Below, one piece after another: positions 25,985-34,149 of a stretch of DNA of 64,000 bases. A program made the position numbers and the translations under genes. The DNA is taken from the NCBI RefSeq assembly GCF_003789055.1, contig NZ_ML119084.1, positions 372,001-436,000 on the forward strand, written 5' to 3'. The notes under the pieces are model-generated. The model saw nothing but the letters and a program-made list of their open reading frames with translations. It made no database searches and had not been told where the DNA came from. This DNA is from Histidinibacterium lentulum (GTDB lineage Bacteria > Pseudomonadota > Alphaproteobacteria > Rhodobacterales > Rhodobacteraceae). Every line of letters begins with the position of its first letter. The stretch's first letter is position 1.

Positions 25985-26809
25985 ATGTTCCACCATTCCA
26001 GCAAGCTTCAGTACGAAGTGCGCGTCGATACCCCCGACCCGCAATTCGCGAAGTTTCTGCAGCAGGCCATCGGAGGCGTGGAGGGCGAGATCCGCGTGGC
26101 CATGCAGTACTTCTTCCAGGCCATGGGCGCCCGGGGGGACGCGAAGTACCGCGACCTTCTGATGATGACCGCGACCGAGGAGCTGAGCCATATCGAGTTT
26201 CTCGGCCATGCCGTCGCGCTCAACCTCGAGGGCGCACCGCTCTCGACGCAGGAGGAGGCTGCGAAGGACCCGGTGGTCAACGCGATCATGGGCGGAGCCA
26301 ACCCCCGGCACATCCTGTCCTCGGGCCTCTCGGCCATGCCGGTGAACTCGAACGGCGTGCCCTTCGACATGAGCCATGTCTACGCGACCGGCAACATCGC
26401 CGCCGACATGCTCGCCAACGCCACCGCCGAGGCCGGCGGGCGGGTCCTCGCCTCGCGGCTCTACAACATGACCGACGATGCCGGGATGAAGGACATGCTG
26501 TCCTTCCTCATCGCCCGGGACACGATGCACCAGCAGCAGTGGCTCGCCGTGATCGAGGAACTGGGCGGCTGGAAGGGCCAGTTGCCGGTCCCGACCTCCA
26601 CGCCCGAGGACCACGAGGCGATGGAGCACAGCTACTACTTCCTCAACACCTCGCTGGACGAAGCCACCCCCGAGGGGCGCTGGACCTCGGGGCCCTCTCT
26701 CGACGGCCGCGCCGAATACAGCGTCCGCGAGACGGTCGACCCCCTCGGCCAGAAACCCGACCTCGGCCGCGCGCGGCCGAAGTCCGGCGCCCAGCGCGAA
26801 CAGATCTGA
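25985..26809 (+). CDS. Manganese catalase
   Basis: 274 residues behind GGAAGG. The four-helix di-Mn site is visible: Glu35 in GVEGEIRVAMQYFFQAMG, Glu65/66 and His69 in ATEELSHIEFLG, a second Glu in ATAEAGGRVLASRLY, and a Glu/His pair in the fourth helix region ARDTMHQQQW. It disproportionates hydrogen peroxide without haem, in the cytoplasm (no signal peptide). It begins a two-gene cassette with the ferritin-like gene 24 bp downstream and lies between acpS and lepB on the opposite strand. Confidence 0.92.
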   Translation: MFHHSSKLQYEVRVDTPDPQFAKFLQQAIGGVEGEIRVAMQYFFQAMGARGDAKYRDLLMMTATEELSHIEFLGHAVALNLEGAPLSTQEEAAKDPVVNAIMGGANPRHILSSGLSAMPVNSNGVPFDMSHVYATGNIAADMLANATAEAGGRVLASRLYNMTDDAGMKDMLSFLIARDTMHQQQWLAVIEELGGWKGQLPVPTSTPEDHEAMEHSYYFLNTSLDEATPEGRWTSGPSLDGRAEYSVRETVDPLGQKPDLGRARPKSGAQREQI

Positions 26810-26833
26810 ACCCCAGCGAAAAAGGAGAGACCC

Positions 26834-27283
26834 ATGGTCACCACCGTCGGAACCGAAGGTAGCGCCGCCAAGCTGATCCAGAACCTGCTTCAGCTCGAAT
26901 ACGACGCCATCGCGGCCTATGACGCGACGATCGAGCGGCTGAAGGACCCGGGCCACAGCGACCGCATCGCCGAATTCCGCCGCGACCACACCCGCCATGT
27001 GGACGAGCTGAAGGAGATGGCCGCGCGCATGGACATCCATGTGCCGACCGAGAGCGACGCGAAATCGCTCCTGACCACCGGCAAGGTCGCCATCGCAAAG
27101 CTCGGCGGCGACAGCGCGGTCCTGAGCGCGATGAAGACGAACGAGGACGACACCGTGGCCGCCTATCGCCACGCCAGCCAGAACGCCGAGGCGGATGCGC
27201 CGATGAAGCAGATCTTCGAGCGCGCGCTCGAGGACGAACTCCGCCACCGCGCCTACATGGAAGAGCAGGGCATGGGCGGCTGA
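26834..27283 (+). CDS. Ferritin-like four-helix protein (DUF2383/PA2169-type)
   Basis: 149 residues. LIQNLLQLEYDAIAAYDATI, DHTRHVDELKEMA, NEDDTVAAYRHA and ALEDELRHRAYMEEQ supply the carboxylate and His ligands of a ferritin-like di-metal helical bundle. No signal peptide. It may handle iron or act as a peroxide-scavenging di-iron protein; the pairing with Mn-catalase supports an oxidative or general stress role. AAGGAGAG precedes the ATG. Confidence 0.82.
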   Translation: MVTTVGTEGSAAKLIQNLLQLEYDAIAAYDATIERLKDPGHSDRIAEFRRDHTRHVDELKEMAARMDIHVPTESDAKSLLTTGKVAIAKLGGDSAVLSAMKTNEDDTVAAYRHASQNAEADAPMKQIFERALEDELRHRAYMEEQGMGG

Positions 27284-27295
27284 CCCCTCCTCCGC

Positions 27296-27316
27296 GGGGC
27301 GCCGCGCGGCGTCCCC
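27296..27316. terminator. Hairpin between convergent ferritin-like and acpS genes
   Basis: GGGGCGCCG pairs with CGGCGTCCCC through a stem with one bulge, in the 34-bp gap between two convergent stop codons. There is no T-tract, so efficiency is uncertain. Confidence 0.4.
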
Positions 27317-27317
27317 C

Positions 27318-27719
27318 TCAGTCCTCGGGCAGGGCTTCGATCACCACGAAGGCCTGCGCCCAGGGATGATCGTCGGTGAGTGAAACATGGATCACCGCCC
27401 GGTGCCCGGGCGGCGTCATCTGCGCCAGCCGGTCGGCCGCCCAGCCGGTGACATGCATGACCGGCTGACCGGTGCCGAGATTGGTGACGCTCATGTCCTT
27501 CCAGGCGATCCCCATCCTGAGGCCCGTGCCCAACGCCTTGGAACAGGCCTCCTTCGCCGCCCAGCGCTTGGCGTAGGTGCCCGCCACATCGGCGCGCCGC
27601 TCGGCCCGGCGCTGCTCGGCCTCGGTGAAGACCCGGTTCCGGAACCTGTCCCCGAACCGCTCCAGCGCCCGTTCGATCCGCTCGATATTGGCGAGGTCCG
27701 TTCCGATTCCGAGGATCAT
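27318..27719 (-). CDS. acpS: Holo-[acyl-carrier-protein] synthase
   Basis: 133 residues from [15 protein letters not shown], the standard AcpS start; in-frame codons upstream are not conserved. The Mg/CoA motif is [16 protein letters not shown], followed by WKDMSVTN and [16 protein letters not shown]. It transfers phosphopantetheine from CoA to apo-ACP. It belongs to the pdxJ-acpS-lepB-rnc-era set, here split by plus-strand cassettes on both sides. Confidence 0.96.
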   Translation of the reverse strand: MILGIGTDLANIERIERALERFGDRFRNRVFTEAEQRRAERRADVAGTYAKRWAAKEACSKALGTGLRMGIAWKDMSVTNLGTGQPVMHVTGWAADRLAQMTPPGHRAVIHVSLTDDHPWAQAFVVIEALPED

Positions 27720-27972
27720 GCCCCTGCCCCTTGGCCAGCCCGCGCTCCCTGCCACGGCGCGCCTGCCAAGACAACGGCCGGGCGCCGGCGCCGCGGGCCG
27801 CAATCCGGTCGCCCGGAGCGAAAAGACTTGGAACATCACATCTTTCAGTTCAAATGTGTTGACGGTCCCTCCCCCTCGACTCGCCGTCCGGGACCGCGGG
27901 GCAGAGCACCGGGGGACATCGGGTGACCGCGCGAGAAGGAGTCCGGGATGACCGATGGCAGGGGGAGCCGCG

Positions 27973-29058
27973 ATGGCTGACGGAGCCGACACCGGACGCG
28001 CCTGCGTCGCGCTGATCGGAGGCGCCGGCTTCGTGGGCACGAACCTCGCCGCCCGGCTGGCCCAGGACAATGCCTTCCGTCCCCATGTCTACGATACCGA
28101 CCCGCGCAAGCTCGCCTTCCGGATGGGGCCCGACGCCCGCTGCGCGTTCACGCCCTTCGATCTCGGAACCGACGACGCGCTCCTCGACCGGGCCGTGGCA
28201 GGCGCGGACGTGGTCGTGAACCTCGCGGCGCTGGTTCAGCCCAAGCGCTTTCTCGACAGGCCCCTCGATATGGTGGAGCTGAACCTCATGGGCTCGCTCA
28301 AGGTCGTCGAGGCCTGCCGCCGCCATGGCAAGCGCCTCATCCATTTCTCGACCTCCGAGGTCTACGGCAAGACCGGCGGGCGCGACGCGCCCTTCACGGA
28401 GGATTCGACCGACTGCATCCTCGGGCCGATCGACAACCACCGCTGGATCTATTCCTGCGCCAAGCAGATGCTCGACCGGATCATCCATGCCCACGGTCTC
28501 GAGGGCGGGCTGCACTACACCCTGATCCGACCCTTCAACTTCGTCGGCGCGCTGATGGACTGGCTCGGCCCCTCCGCCGAACAGCCACGCGTCTTCGCCA
28601 GCTTCATGAACGCTCTGGTCGAGGAGCGGCCGCTGCCGCTGGTCGACGGCGGCACGGCCCGGCGCTGCTTCACTCATGTCGAGGACGCCGTCTCCGCGAT
28701 CACCACCATCCTCGCCCACCCCGAGGAGACCCGGAACCGCATCTACAACGTCGGGAACCCGGCCAACGAGATCACCATCGCCGGACTCGCCGCGCTGATG
28801 ACCGACCTTTTCGCCGAAGAGACCGGGCGGCCCGTGCCGCTGCGAACGCAGTCCGTGCCGGGCGAGGCGTTCTACGGCGCGGGTTACGAAGATTGCGACC
28901 GGAGGATGCCGGACATCTCGCGGATCAGCGCCCTCGGATGGCGCCCGCAGCACGATCTCGGGCGGACGCTGCGGGACGCGATGCGCCACGCCCTCGCCAA
29001 TTACGACGCCCTCTGCGGTTTCCGGCCCGCTCCCGCCACAGGCGCCGGCGCGGAGTGA
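27973..29058 (+). CDS. NAD-dependent sugar-nucleotide dehydrogenase/decarboxylase, ArnA C-terminal-domain-like
   Basis: 361 residues from the ATG at 27973 (GGGGGAG upstream; an ATG at 27955 is also possible). The Rossmann loop is [11 protein letters not shown]. It matches the ArnA dehydrogenase/decarboxylase domain closely: [13 protein letters not shown] (Ser/Glu pair), [19 protein letters not shown] (Tyr-x3-Lys), [26 protein letters not shown] with the key Arg, [11 protein letters not shown] and [14 protein letters not shown]. It probably oxidatively decarboxylates UDP-glucuronate to a UDP-4-keto-pentose. A 10-codon leader ORF starting at 27948 ends over its start codon. AT-rich sequence at 27825-27870 probably holds the promoter. 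Confidence 0.78.
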   Translation: MADGADTGRACVALIGGAGFVGTNLAARLAQDNAFRPHVYDTDPRKLAFRMGPDARCAFTPFDLGTDDALLDRAVAGADVVVNLAALVQPKRFLDRPLDMVELNLMGSLKVVEACRRHGKRLIHFSTSEVYGKTGGRDAPFTEDSTDCILGPIDNHRWIYSCAKQMLDRIIHAHGLEGGLHYTLIRPFNFVGALMDWLGPSAEQPRVFASFMNALVEERPLPLVDGGTARRCFTHVEDAVSAITTILAHPEETRNRIYNVGNPANEITIAGLAALMTDLFAEETGRPVPLRTQSVPGEAFYGAGYEDCDRRMPDISRISALGWRPQHDLGRTLRDAMRHALANYDALCGFRPAPATGAGAE

Positions 29059-29981
29059 TGCGCCTCTTCCGACGCCGCCGTCCGGTCCTCTTCAAACGGG
29101 CGGATGCCATCGGCTCCATTGAGCATTACTACCATTTCCTGTGGGGCTACCTGCTTCCCGCGCTCGACATCGCGCTGACCCGCAGGCTGACGGGGCCGAT
29201 CCTGATGCGGTCCTGCGGCCCGGTGCTGACCCCGAAACTCGTCGAGGCGGCCCGCGACGTCCACCTCGACCTGCGGATCGACGACGGCCCGCCGCCTGGC
29301 GATGCCGAGATCATCACCCTGCCCGCTCTCGATGCCCGGATCATCTGCGCGCCCCGGGGCCCCGTCGACGACCCGGTGCACCCCTTCCACGACAAGCTCG
29401 CCGCGCTGCCGCGGACCCGGCCCGATCTCCACGCGGCGCTCTGCGACCCGGCGGCCATCGCGGCCCTGCCCGCCGACCTGCGGGCGCTCCGCGACCGGCT
29501 CCTGCCGCCGCTCCTGGCCGCCGCACGCGAACCCGCCCCCGCGCCCTTCCTCGTCATCCGCCGCGCCGACCAGCCCGACTACTACGACCGCGACGGACCG
29601 GCGGAGTCCAAGGGCTACGGCGCCGGCCGCCGCAGCCTCGAGGGCATCGACGCCGCGGTCGAGGCCCTGAGAGCGCGGGGCCATGCCGCGCAGGGCTACG
29701 TCTGCGACGCGCACTCCGTCGCGGATCAGGCCGCCGCCTTCGCGGGCGCGCGCGGCATCGCCATGGTCCGGGGCGCGGAAGCGGGAAACCTGATCTGGTG
29801 CCGGCCGGACACGCCCGTCCTGATCCTCGAGCCGCCCGGGATGGTCGCCTCGCCGCCCCACGAGACCATGGCCGCCGCGGCCCGCCTGCGCCTGACGGTC
29901 CTCCCCGCCGAGACCCGCGCCCCCGTGCTCGACCCCGACGCGGTCGCCGCGGCCTGGGGCCCGCATCCGGCGACGGGCTAG
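29058..29981 (+). CDS. Putative glycosyltransferase, family 61 (DUF563)-like
   Basis: 307 residues, the ATG overlapping the previous stop. [20 protein letters not shown] resembles the N-terminal HF-x3-E/W-x-LP block of DUF563 proteins. [34 protein letters not shown] and [20 protein letters not shown] match the nucleotide-binding end (G-x2-G/A-x-L-x-N in the family). No membrane helix. With the upstream UDP-sugar enzyme it likely decorates a surface polysaccharide or lipid. The 3' end overlaps the convergent pdxJ by 4 bp. Family assignment moderate. Confidence 0.6.
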   Translation: MRLFRRRRPVLFKRADAIGSIEHYYHFLWGYLLPALDIALTRRLTGPILMRSCGPVLTPKLVEAARDVHLDLRIDDGPPPGDAEIITLPALDARIICAPRGPVDDPVHPFHDKLAALPRTRPDLHAALCDPAAIAALPADLRALRDRLLPPLLAAAREPAPAPFLVIRRADQPDYYDRDGPAESKGYGAGRRSLEGIDAAVEALRARGHAAQGYVCDAHSVADQAAAFAGARGIAMVRGAEAGNLIWCRPDTPVLILEPPGMVASPPHETMAAAARLRLTVLPAETRAPVLDPDAVAAAWGPHPATG

Positions 29982-30730
29982 GCCGCGGCCTCGGCCCGCG
30001 CCGCGTCCATCAGCCGCCGCATCTCCTCAATGGCCGGGCGCAGACCGCGGAAGATCGCCTCGCCCACCAGAAAATGCCCGATGTTCAGCTCCCGCACCTC
30101 GGGCAGCGCCGCCACCGGCCCGACCGTCTCGTAGGTCAGCCCGTGGCCCGCATGAACCTCGAGCCCCAGCCCGTGGGCAAAGGTCGCCATGTCGCGCAGC
30201 CGCTCCAGTTCCGCGTCGCGCGCGGCAAGGCGGCCCTCGTGGTGCAGGTCGCAATAGGCGCCGGTGTGCAGTTCCACCACCGCGGCGCCGATCCGGTGCG
30301 CAGCCTCGATCTGCCGCCGGTCCGCGGCGATGAAGATCGACACGCGGCAACCCGCCTCGGCCAGGGGCGCGATGAAATGCGCCAGCCGGTTCTCTTCCTT
30401 GGCCACCTCGAGCCCGCCCTCGGTCGTCCGCTCCTCCCGCCGCTCGGGCACGATGCACACCGCATGCGGCCGGTGCCGCAGGGCGATGGCCTGCATCTCC
30501 ACGGTCGCCGCCATCTCGAAATTCAGCGGCAGCGTGAGGGTCTCGGCCAGCCGGGCGATGTCGTCGTCGGAAATGTGCCGGCGGTCCTCACGCAGATGGG
30601 CGGTGATCCCGTCCGCGCCCGCCTCCTCGGCCAGCTTCGCGGCGCGCACCGGATCGGGATAGGCCGACCCGCGCGCGTTGCGCACCGTCGCCACATGGTC
30701 GATGTTCACGCCCAGTCTCAGATGCTCCAT
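29978..30730 (-). CDS. pdxJ: Pyridoxine 5'-phosphate synthase
   Basis: 250 residues. [18 protein letters not shown] is the family N terminus; [26 protein letters not shown] and [11 protein letters not shown] with [10 protein letters not shown] and [16 protein letters not shown] complete the TIM barrel. It condenses 1-deoxyxylulose 5-phosphate with aminoacetone phosphate to give PNP. In related genomes it directly precedes acpS; here the epimerase/glycosyltransferase cassette is between them. Confidence 0.97.
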   Translation of the reverse strand: MEHLRLGVNIDHVATVRNARGSAYPDPVRAAKLAEEAGADGITAHLREDRRHISDDDIARLAETLTLPLNFEMAATVEMQAIALRHRPHAVCIVPERREERTTEGGLEVAKEENRLAHFIAPLAEAGCRVSIFIAADRRQIEAAHRIGAAVVELHTGAYCDLHHEGRLAARDAELERLRDMATFAHGLGLEVHAGHGLTYETVGPVAALPEVRELNIGHFLVGEAIFRGLRPAIEEMRRLMDAARAEAAA

Positions 30731-30801
30731 CGCGCGTCCCTTCCGGCCTTTCGCACGGCGGACCTTAGGCGGCCCTGCACCGATTGCAACGCCGCGGGCT
30801 C

Positions 30802-31752
30802 TCAGGCGGGCTCGCGCAGCACCCGCGGCACCTTGAACTCGACATTCTCCTCGGCGGTCGTGACCCGCTCGACCGTGACGTCGTAGCGCGCGCGCACCGC
30901 GTCGATCACCTCGTCGATCAGCACCTCGGGCGCCGAGGCCCCCGCCGTGACGCCCAGAGATCCGATCCCCTCCAGCGCCCGCCAGTCGATATCCGTCGCC
31001 CGCTGGACAAGCTGCGCATAGGGGCAGCCCGCCTTCCGCGCGACCTCCACCAGCCGTTTCGAGTTCGAGGAGTTCGGCGCGCCAACCACGAGCAGGGCGT
31101 CGGCGCGGGGGCCGATCGCCTTCACCGCCTCCTGGCGGTTGGTGGTGGCGTAGCAGATGTCTTCCTTGTGCGGCCCCACGATGGCCGGGAACCGCGCCTT
31201 CAGCGCCTCCACGATGTCGGCCGTGTCGTCCACCGACAGCGTCGTCTGGGTGACGAAGGCCAGCCGCTCGGGATCGCGCACCTCCACCCCGGCCACGTCC
31301 TCGACCGTCTCCACCAGCAGCACCTCGCCCTGGGGAAGCTGCCCCATGGTGCCCAGCGTCTCGGGGTGGCCCGCATGGCCGATCATGACCATCTGCAGCC
31401 CGTTCTCGTGGTGTCGCGCTGCCTCGATATGCACCTTCGACACAAGGGGGCAGGTCGCGTCCACATAGACCATCTGCCGCTTCGCCGCCTCGGTGGGTAC
31501 GGCCTTGGGCACGCCATGGGCGGAAAAGATCACCGGCCGGTCGTCGGGGCACTCGTCCAGTTCCTCGACGAAGACCGCGCCCTTGGCGCGCAGATCGTCG
31601 ACGACATAGCGGTTGTGGACGATCTCGTGCCGCACATAGACCGGCGCGCCCCATTTCTCGAGCGCCATCTCCACGATCTTGATCGCCCGGTCCACGCCGG
31701 CGCAGAACCCGCGCGGCGCGGCGAGCAGAAGGGTGAGGGGGGGCTTCGGCAT
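30802..31752 (-). CDS. ispH: 4-hydroxy-3-methylbut-2-enyl diphosphate reductase
   Basis: 316 residues. The three Fe-S cysteines are in [25 protein letters not shown] and [13 protein letters not shown] preceded by [20 protein letters not shown] and [10 protein letters not shown] are also typical. It makes IPP and DMAPP in the non-mevalonate pathway in the cytoplasm. It stands alone, 71 bp upstream of pdxJ in the same direction. Confidence 0.97.
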   Translation of the reverse strand: MPKPPLTLLLAAPRGFCAGVDRAIKIVEMALEKWGAPVYVRHEIVHNRYVVDDLRAKGAVFVEELDECPDDRPVIFSAHGVPKAVPTEAAKRQMVYVDATCPLVSKVHIEAARHHENGLQMVMIGHAGHPETLGTMGQLPQGEVLLVETVEDVAGVEVRDPERLAFVTQTTLSVDDTADIVEALKARFPAIVGPHKEDICYATTNRQEAVKAIGPRADALLVVGAPNSSNSKRLVEVARKAGCPYAQLVQRATDIDWRALEGIGSLGVTAGASAPEVLIDEVIDAVRARYDVTVERVTTAEENVEFKVPRVLREPA

Positions 31753-31820
31753 GGCGCTCTCCTTCAGGTCCGAGACCTAAGAGAGCGGCGCCGTCACCGC
31801 AAGGCGACTCAGCGCCGCCG

Positions 31821-32267
31821 TCAGCCCGCCGCCCCGATCACCCCCGCCGTCGCCAGTGCCAGCACGATGTAGCGCCCGGTCTTGGCGATGGCGACCAGCA
31901 GGGTGAAGACGGGCCAAGGCGTCCGCATGACCCCGGCCGCAAGGGCGATGGCATCCCCGAACGGCGCCCAGGTCAGCAGCAGCGACCAGAGTCCCCAGCG
32001 GTTGTAGATCCTCTGCGCCCGGTCTAGCTGGCTGTCGGACACCGGAAACCAGCGGCGGCCCCGGAACCGCTCCAGCCCGAGCCCCATCAGGTAGGTGATC
32101 ACCGAGCCGATCGTGTTGCCCACGGACGCGACGACGACCAGCAGCCAGACCGGCGCGGCCCCTGCCGCCTGCAGCCCGACGAAGACGACCTCCGACTGGA
32201 ACGGCAGGATCGTCGCCGCGCCAAGGGCGGCCACAAAGAGGGTCGCAAGGGAAAGGGACGCGGACAT
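31821..32267 (-). CDS. YqaA-type small DedA-related membrane protein
   Basis: 148 residues with four hydrophobic segments. [58 protein letters not shown] and [19 protein letters not shown] match the YqaA/VTT-domain pattern, including the amphipathic re-entrant loop with P-x-G-D. Role is probably lipid scrambling or membrane homeostasis, by family. Confidence 0.85.
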   Translation of the reverse strand: MSASLSLATLFVAALGAATILPFQSEVVFVGLQAAGAAPVWLLVVVASVGNTIGSVITYLMGLGLERFRGRRWFPVSDSQLDRAQRIYNRWGLWSLLLTWAPFGDAIALAAGVMRTPWPVFTLLVAIAKTGRYIVLALATAGVIGAAG

Positions 32268-32384
32268 CTCCGCAGCAACGCGCCGCGACGAAGCCCGGTT
32301 TCAGGGTGCCACGCCTCGCCAGCCAACCCGCCATCGGCCCGGCGCGCCCTGCGCGGCGCGCGGCCCGGCCCGGACAGGGCAGCC

Positions 32385-32768
32385 TCAGCCGCCCAAGGCC
32401 TGCCTCAGCCATGTGCAAGCCGCCGGATCGCCGTCGAGCACGCAACTGCGGTTCGCGGCAAGAAGGTTGACGTAATGCTGGCACATCCCAGGATCACCAC
32501 CTTGGCAGTTGCTTCCGAGGGAATACAGCGAGCAGGCGAGTTGCATCCCCTGCATCGCACAGGCCCGGTAGTGATAGCCGAGACAGATCGCCGGATCCGC
32601 CCGCGTCAGGCAGGCCGCCTCGAGATTGGCGGCCGAGTCACGGTCGCAGCCATACGGAACCCCGTTCTCGTCTCGTCCGCAGGGCGCCTCCGGGTCGTGG
32701 ATCTGGGCGCCGACGGGCACCACGGGGGCCAACAGGAACAACAGCACCAGAAACAGGATTCGGCGCAT
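32385..32768 (-). CDS. Small secreted cysteine-rich protein of unknown function
   Basis: 127 residues. Residues 1-21 are a signal peptide (LVLLFLLAPVVPVGAQ). The mature part has ten cysteines, many as C-x4-9-C pairs in short helix-like units (EAACLTRADPAICLGYHYRA, CAMQGMQLACSLYSLGSNC, CVLDGDPAACTWLRQAL). Even cysteine number and periplasmic location suggest disulfides in a Sel1-like helical array. No recognised family. Its neighbours (YqaA, NYN) give no functional hint. Confidence 0.7.
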   Translation of the reverse strand: MRRILFLVLLFLLAPVVPVGAQIHDPEAPCGRDENGVPYGCDRDSAANLEAACLTRADPAICLGYHYRACAMQGMQLACSLYSLGSNCQGGDPGMCQHYVNLLAANRSCVLDGDPAACTWLRQALGG

Positions 32769-32869
32769 GGCAACCTCGGCTCTTGGCAGCCCGCGGGAGG
32801 CGGGAAACCCGAGGTCCCGGATACATAATTTCCCTTGGGTAAGCTAGATGAATCGCGCGGCGCGCCCGC

Positions 32870-33451
32870 TCACTCCCCGTCGACGAGTTCCTCTGCGTCG
32901 TTGTTGCGGTCGCCCCGCGGCTCCCGCGGCGGGCGGCCGACGATCTCGCGCAGCTCGTCGAGCTCGATGAAGTTGTCGGCCTGCCGGCGCAGGTCGTCGG
33001 CGATCATCGGCGGCTGGCTGCGGATGGTGGAGCAGACCGAGACCCGCACGCCCCGGCGCTGCAACGCCTCGACCAGGGGGCGGAAATCGCCGTCGCCCGA
33101 GAACAGCACGATATGATCCACATGCTGCGCCGTCTCCATGGCATCGACCGTCAGTTCGATATCCATGTTGCCCTTGACCTTGCGGCGACCCTGGCTGTCG
33201 GTGAATTCCTTCGCGGGCTTCGTCACCATGGTGAAGCCGTTGTAATGCAACCAGTCCACCAGCGGCCGGATCGGCGAATACTCGTCGTTCTCCAGAAGGG
33301 CCGTGTAGTAATACGCCCGGAGCAGCTTGCCCCGGCGCATGAACTCCTGCCGGAGCAGCTTGTAGTCGATGTCGAAACCCAGCGACCGGGCGGCCGCATA
33401 GAGGTTCGAGCCGTCGATGAAGAGCGCCAGTCGCTCGTCCCGGTAAAACAT
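32870..33451 (-). CDS. NYN-domain protein (LabA/DUF88), putative RNase
   Basis: 193 residues from the ATG at 33451 (AGGA upstream). The PIN-like active site acidic residues are in LALFIDGSNLYAAARSLG, KGNMDIELTVDAM and IVLFSGDGDFRPLVEALQRR, with VCSTIRSQPPMIADDLRR closing the fold. NYN proteins are probable Mg-dependent ribonucleases. The tail (REPRGDRNNDAEELVDGE) is charged. An inverted repeat TTCCCCTTGGGGAA lies at 33542-33555, 91 bp upstream. Confidence 0.88.
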   Translation of the reverse strand: MFYRDERLALFIDGSNLYAAARSLGFDIDYKLLRQEFMRRGKLLRAYYYTALLENDEYSPIRPLVDWLHYNGFTMVTKPAKEFTDSQGRRKVKGNMDIELTVDAMETAQHVDHIVLFSGDGDFRPLVEALQRRGVRVSVCSTIRSQPPMIADDLRRQADNFIELDELREIVGRPPREPRGDRNNDAEELVDGE

Positions 33452-33714
33452 TCCTGAAATCTCCTGCCCGGTCGCATCCTCCCGGGTCATTGGACCTAAG
33501 ATTTGAGAAGCCGACTTGGGGATCCGCGATGATCGTGACAATTCCCCTTGGGGAAACCCATGGTCGACCCCACCTGATATTCTATGTAACGGCTCGGTGA
33601 CCCGCTTCAATATCCCGCCCTGCAGAAGAATTGTGCCGGGCGCAAGGACCGGCGCTGCGGTCCGCGGCGTCCGGTTCCTGCCGGGCGGACCCCATGGGAC
33701 AGATCGGAATCGGG

Positions 33715-33743
33715 TTGTCAATCCCTTTTGGCCCGGCTAGAGA
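33715..33743 (+). promoter_or_regulatory. Probable sigma-70 promoter of rpoZ-rsh
   Basis: TTGTCA (33715-33720), 17-bp spacer, TAGAGA (33738-33743), 37 bp before the rpoZ ATG. The gene-free stretch 33452-33779 also holds the inverted repeat at 33542-33555 and a TTGTCA on the minus strand facing the NYN gene; I see no ORF or RNA gene in it. Confidence 0.5.
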
Positions 33744-33779
33744 GGGTCCTCTGTTTCCTTCCCCGAGACTGGAGGCCCC

Positions 33780-34139
33780 ATGGCCCGCGTGACCGTCGAA
33801 GATTGCGTTGACAAGGTTCCCAACCGGTTCGAGCTGGTGATGCTCGCCGCCCACCGCGCTCGCGAGATCGCGACCGGAGCGCCCGTGACCGTCGACCGCG
33901 ACAACGACAAGAACCCGGTCGTGGCCCTGCGCGAGATCGCCGAGGAGACGCAGCAGGCCGACGCCCTGCGCGAGCGGATGATCGAGAAGCAGCAGAGCCA
34001 GATCGAGGTCGACGAGCCCGAAGACGACGCCATGGCACTGCTCATGGGCCAGTCGGAGCCGGCGGATCATCCCGCGGACGACGAGATGTCCGAAGAAAAG
34101 CTCCTGCGCGCGCTCATGGAGGCCCAGGGCCAGCGATAA
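33780..34139 (+). CDS. rpoZ: RNA polymerase omega subunit
   Basis: 119 residues. [20 protein letters not shown] and [12 protein letters not shown] are the omega core motif, followed by the alphaproteobacterial acidic tail. It stabilises beta-prime and contributes to the ppGpp binding site; the ppGpp synthase gene rsh follows 10 bp later, a conserved pairing. Confidence 0.96.
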   Translation: MARVTVEDCVDKVPNRFELVMLAAHRAREIATGAPVTVDRDNDKNPVVALREIAEETQQADALRERMIEKQQSQIEVDEPEDDAMALLMGQSEPADHPADDEMSEEKLLRALMEAQGQR

Positions 34140-34149
34140 GGTCGACACC

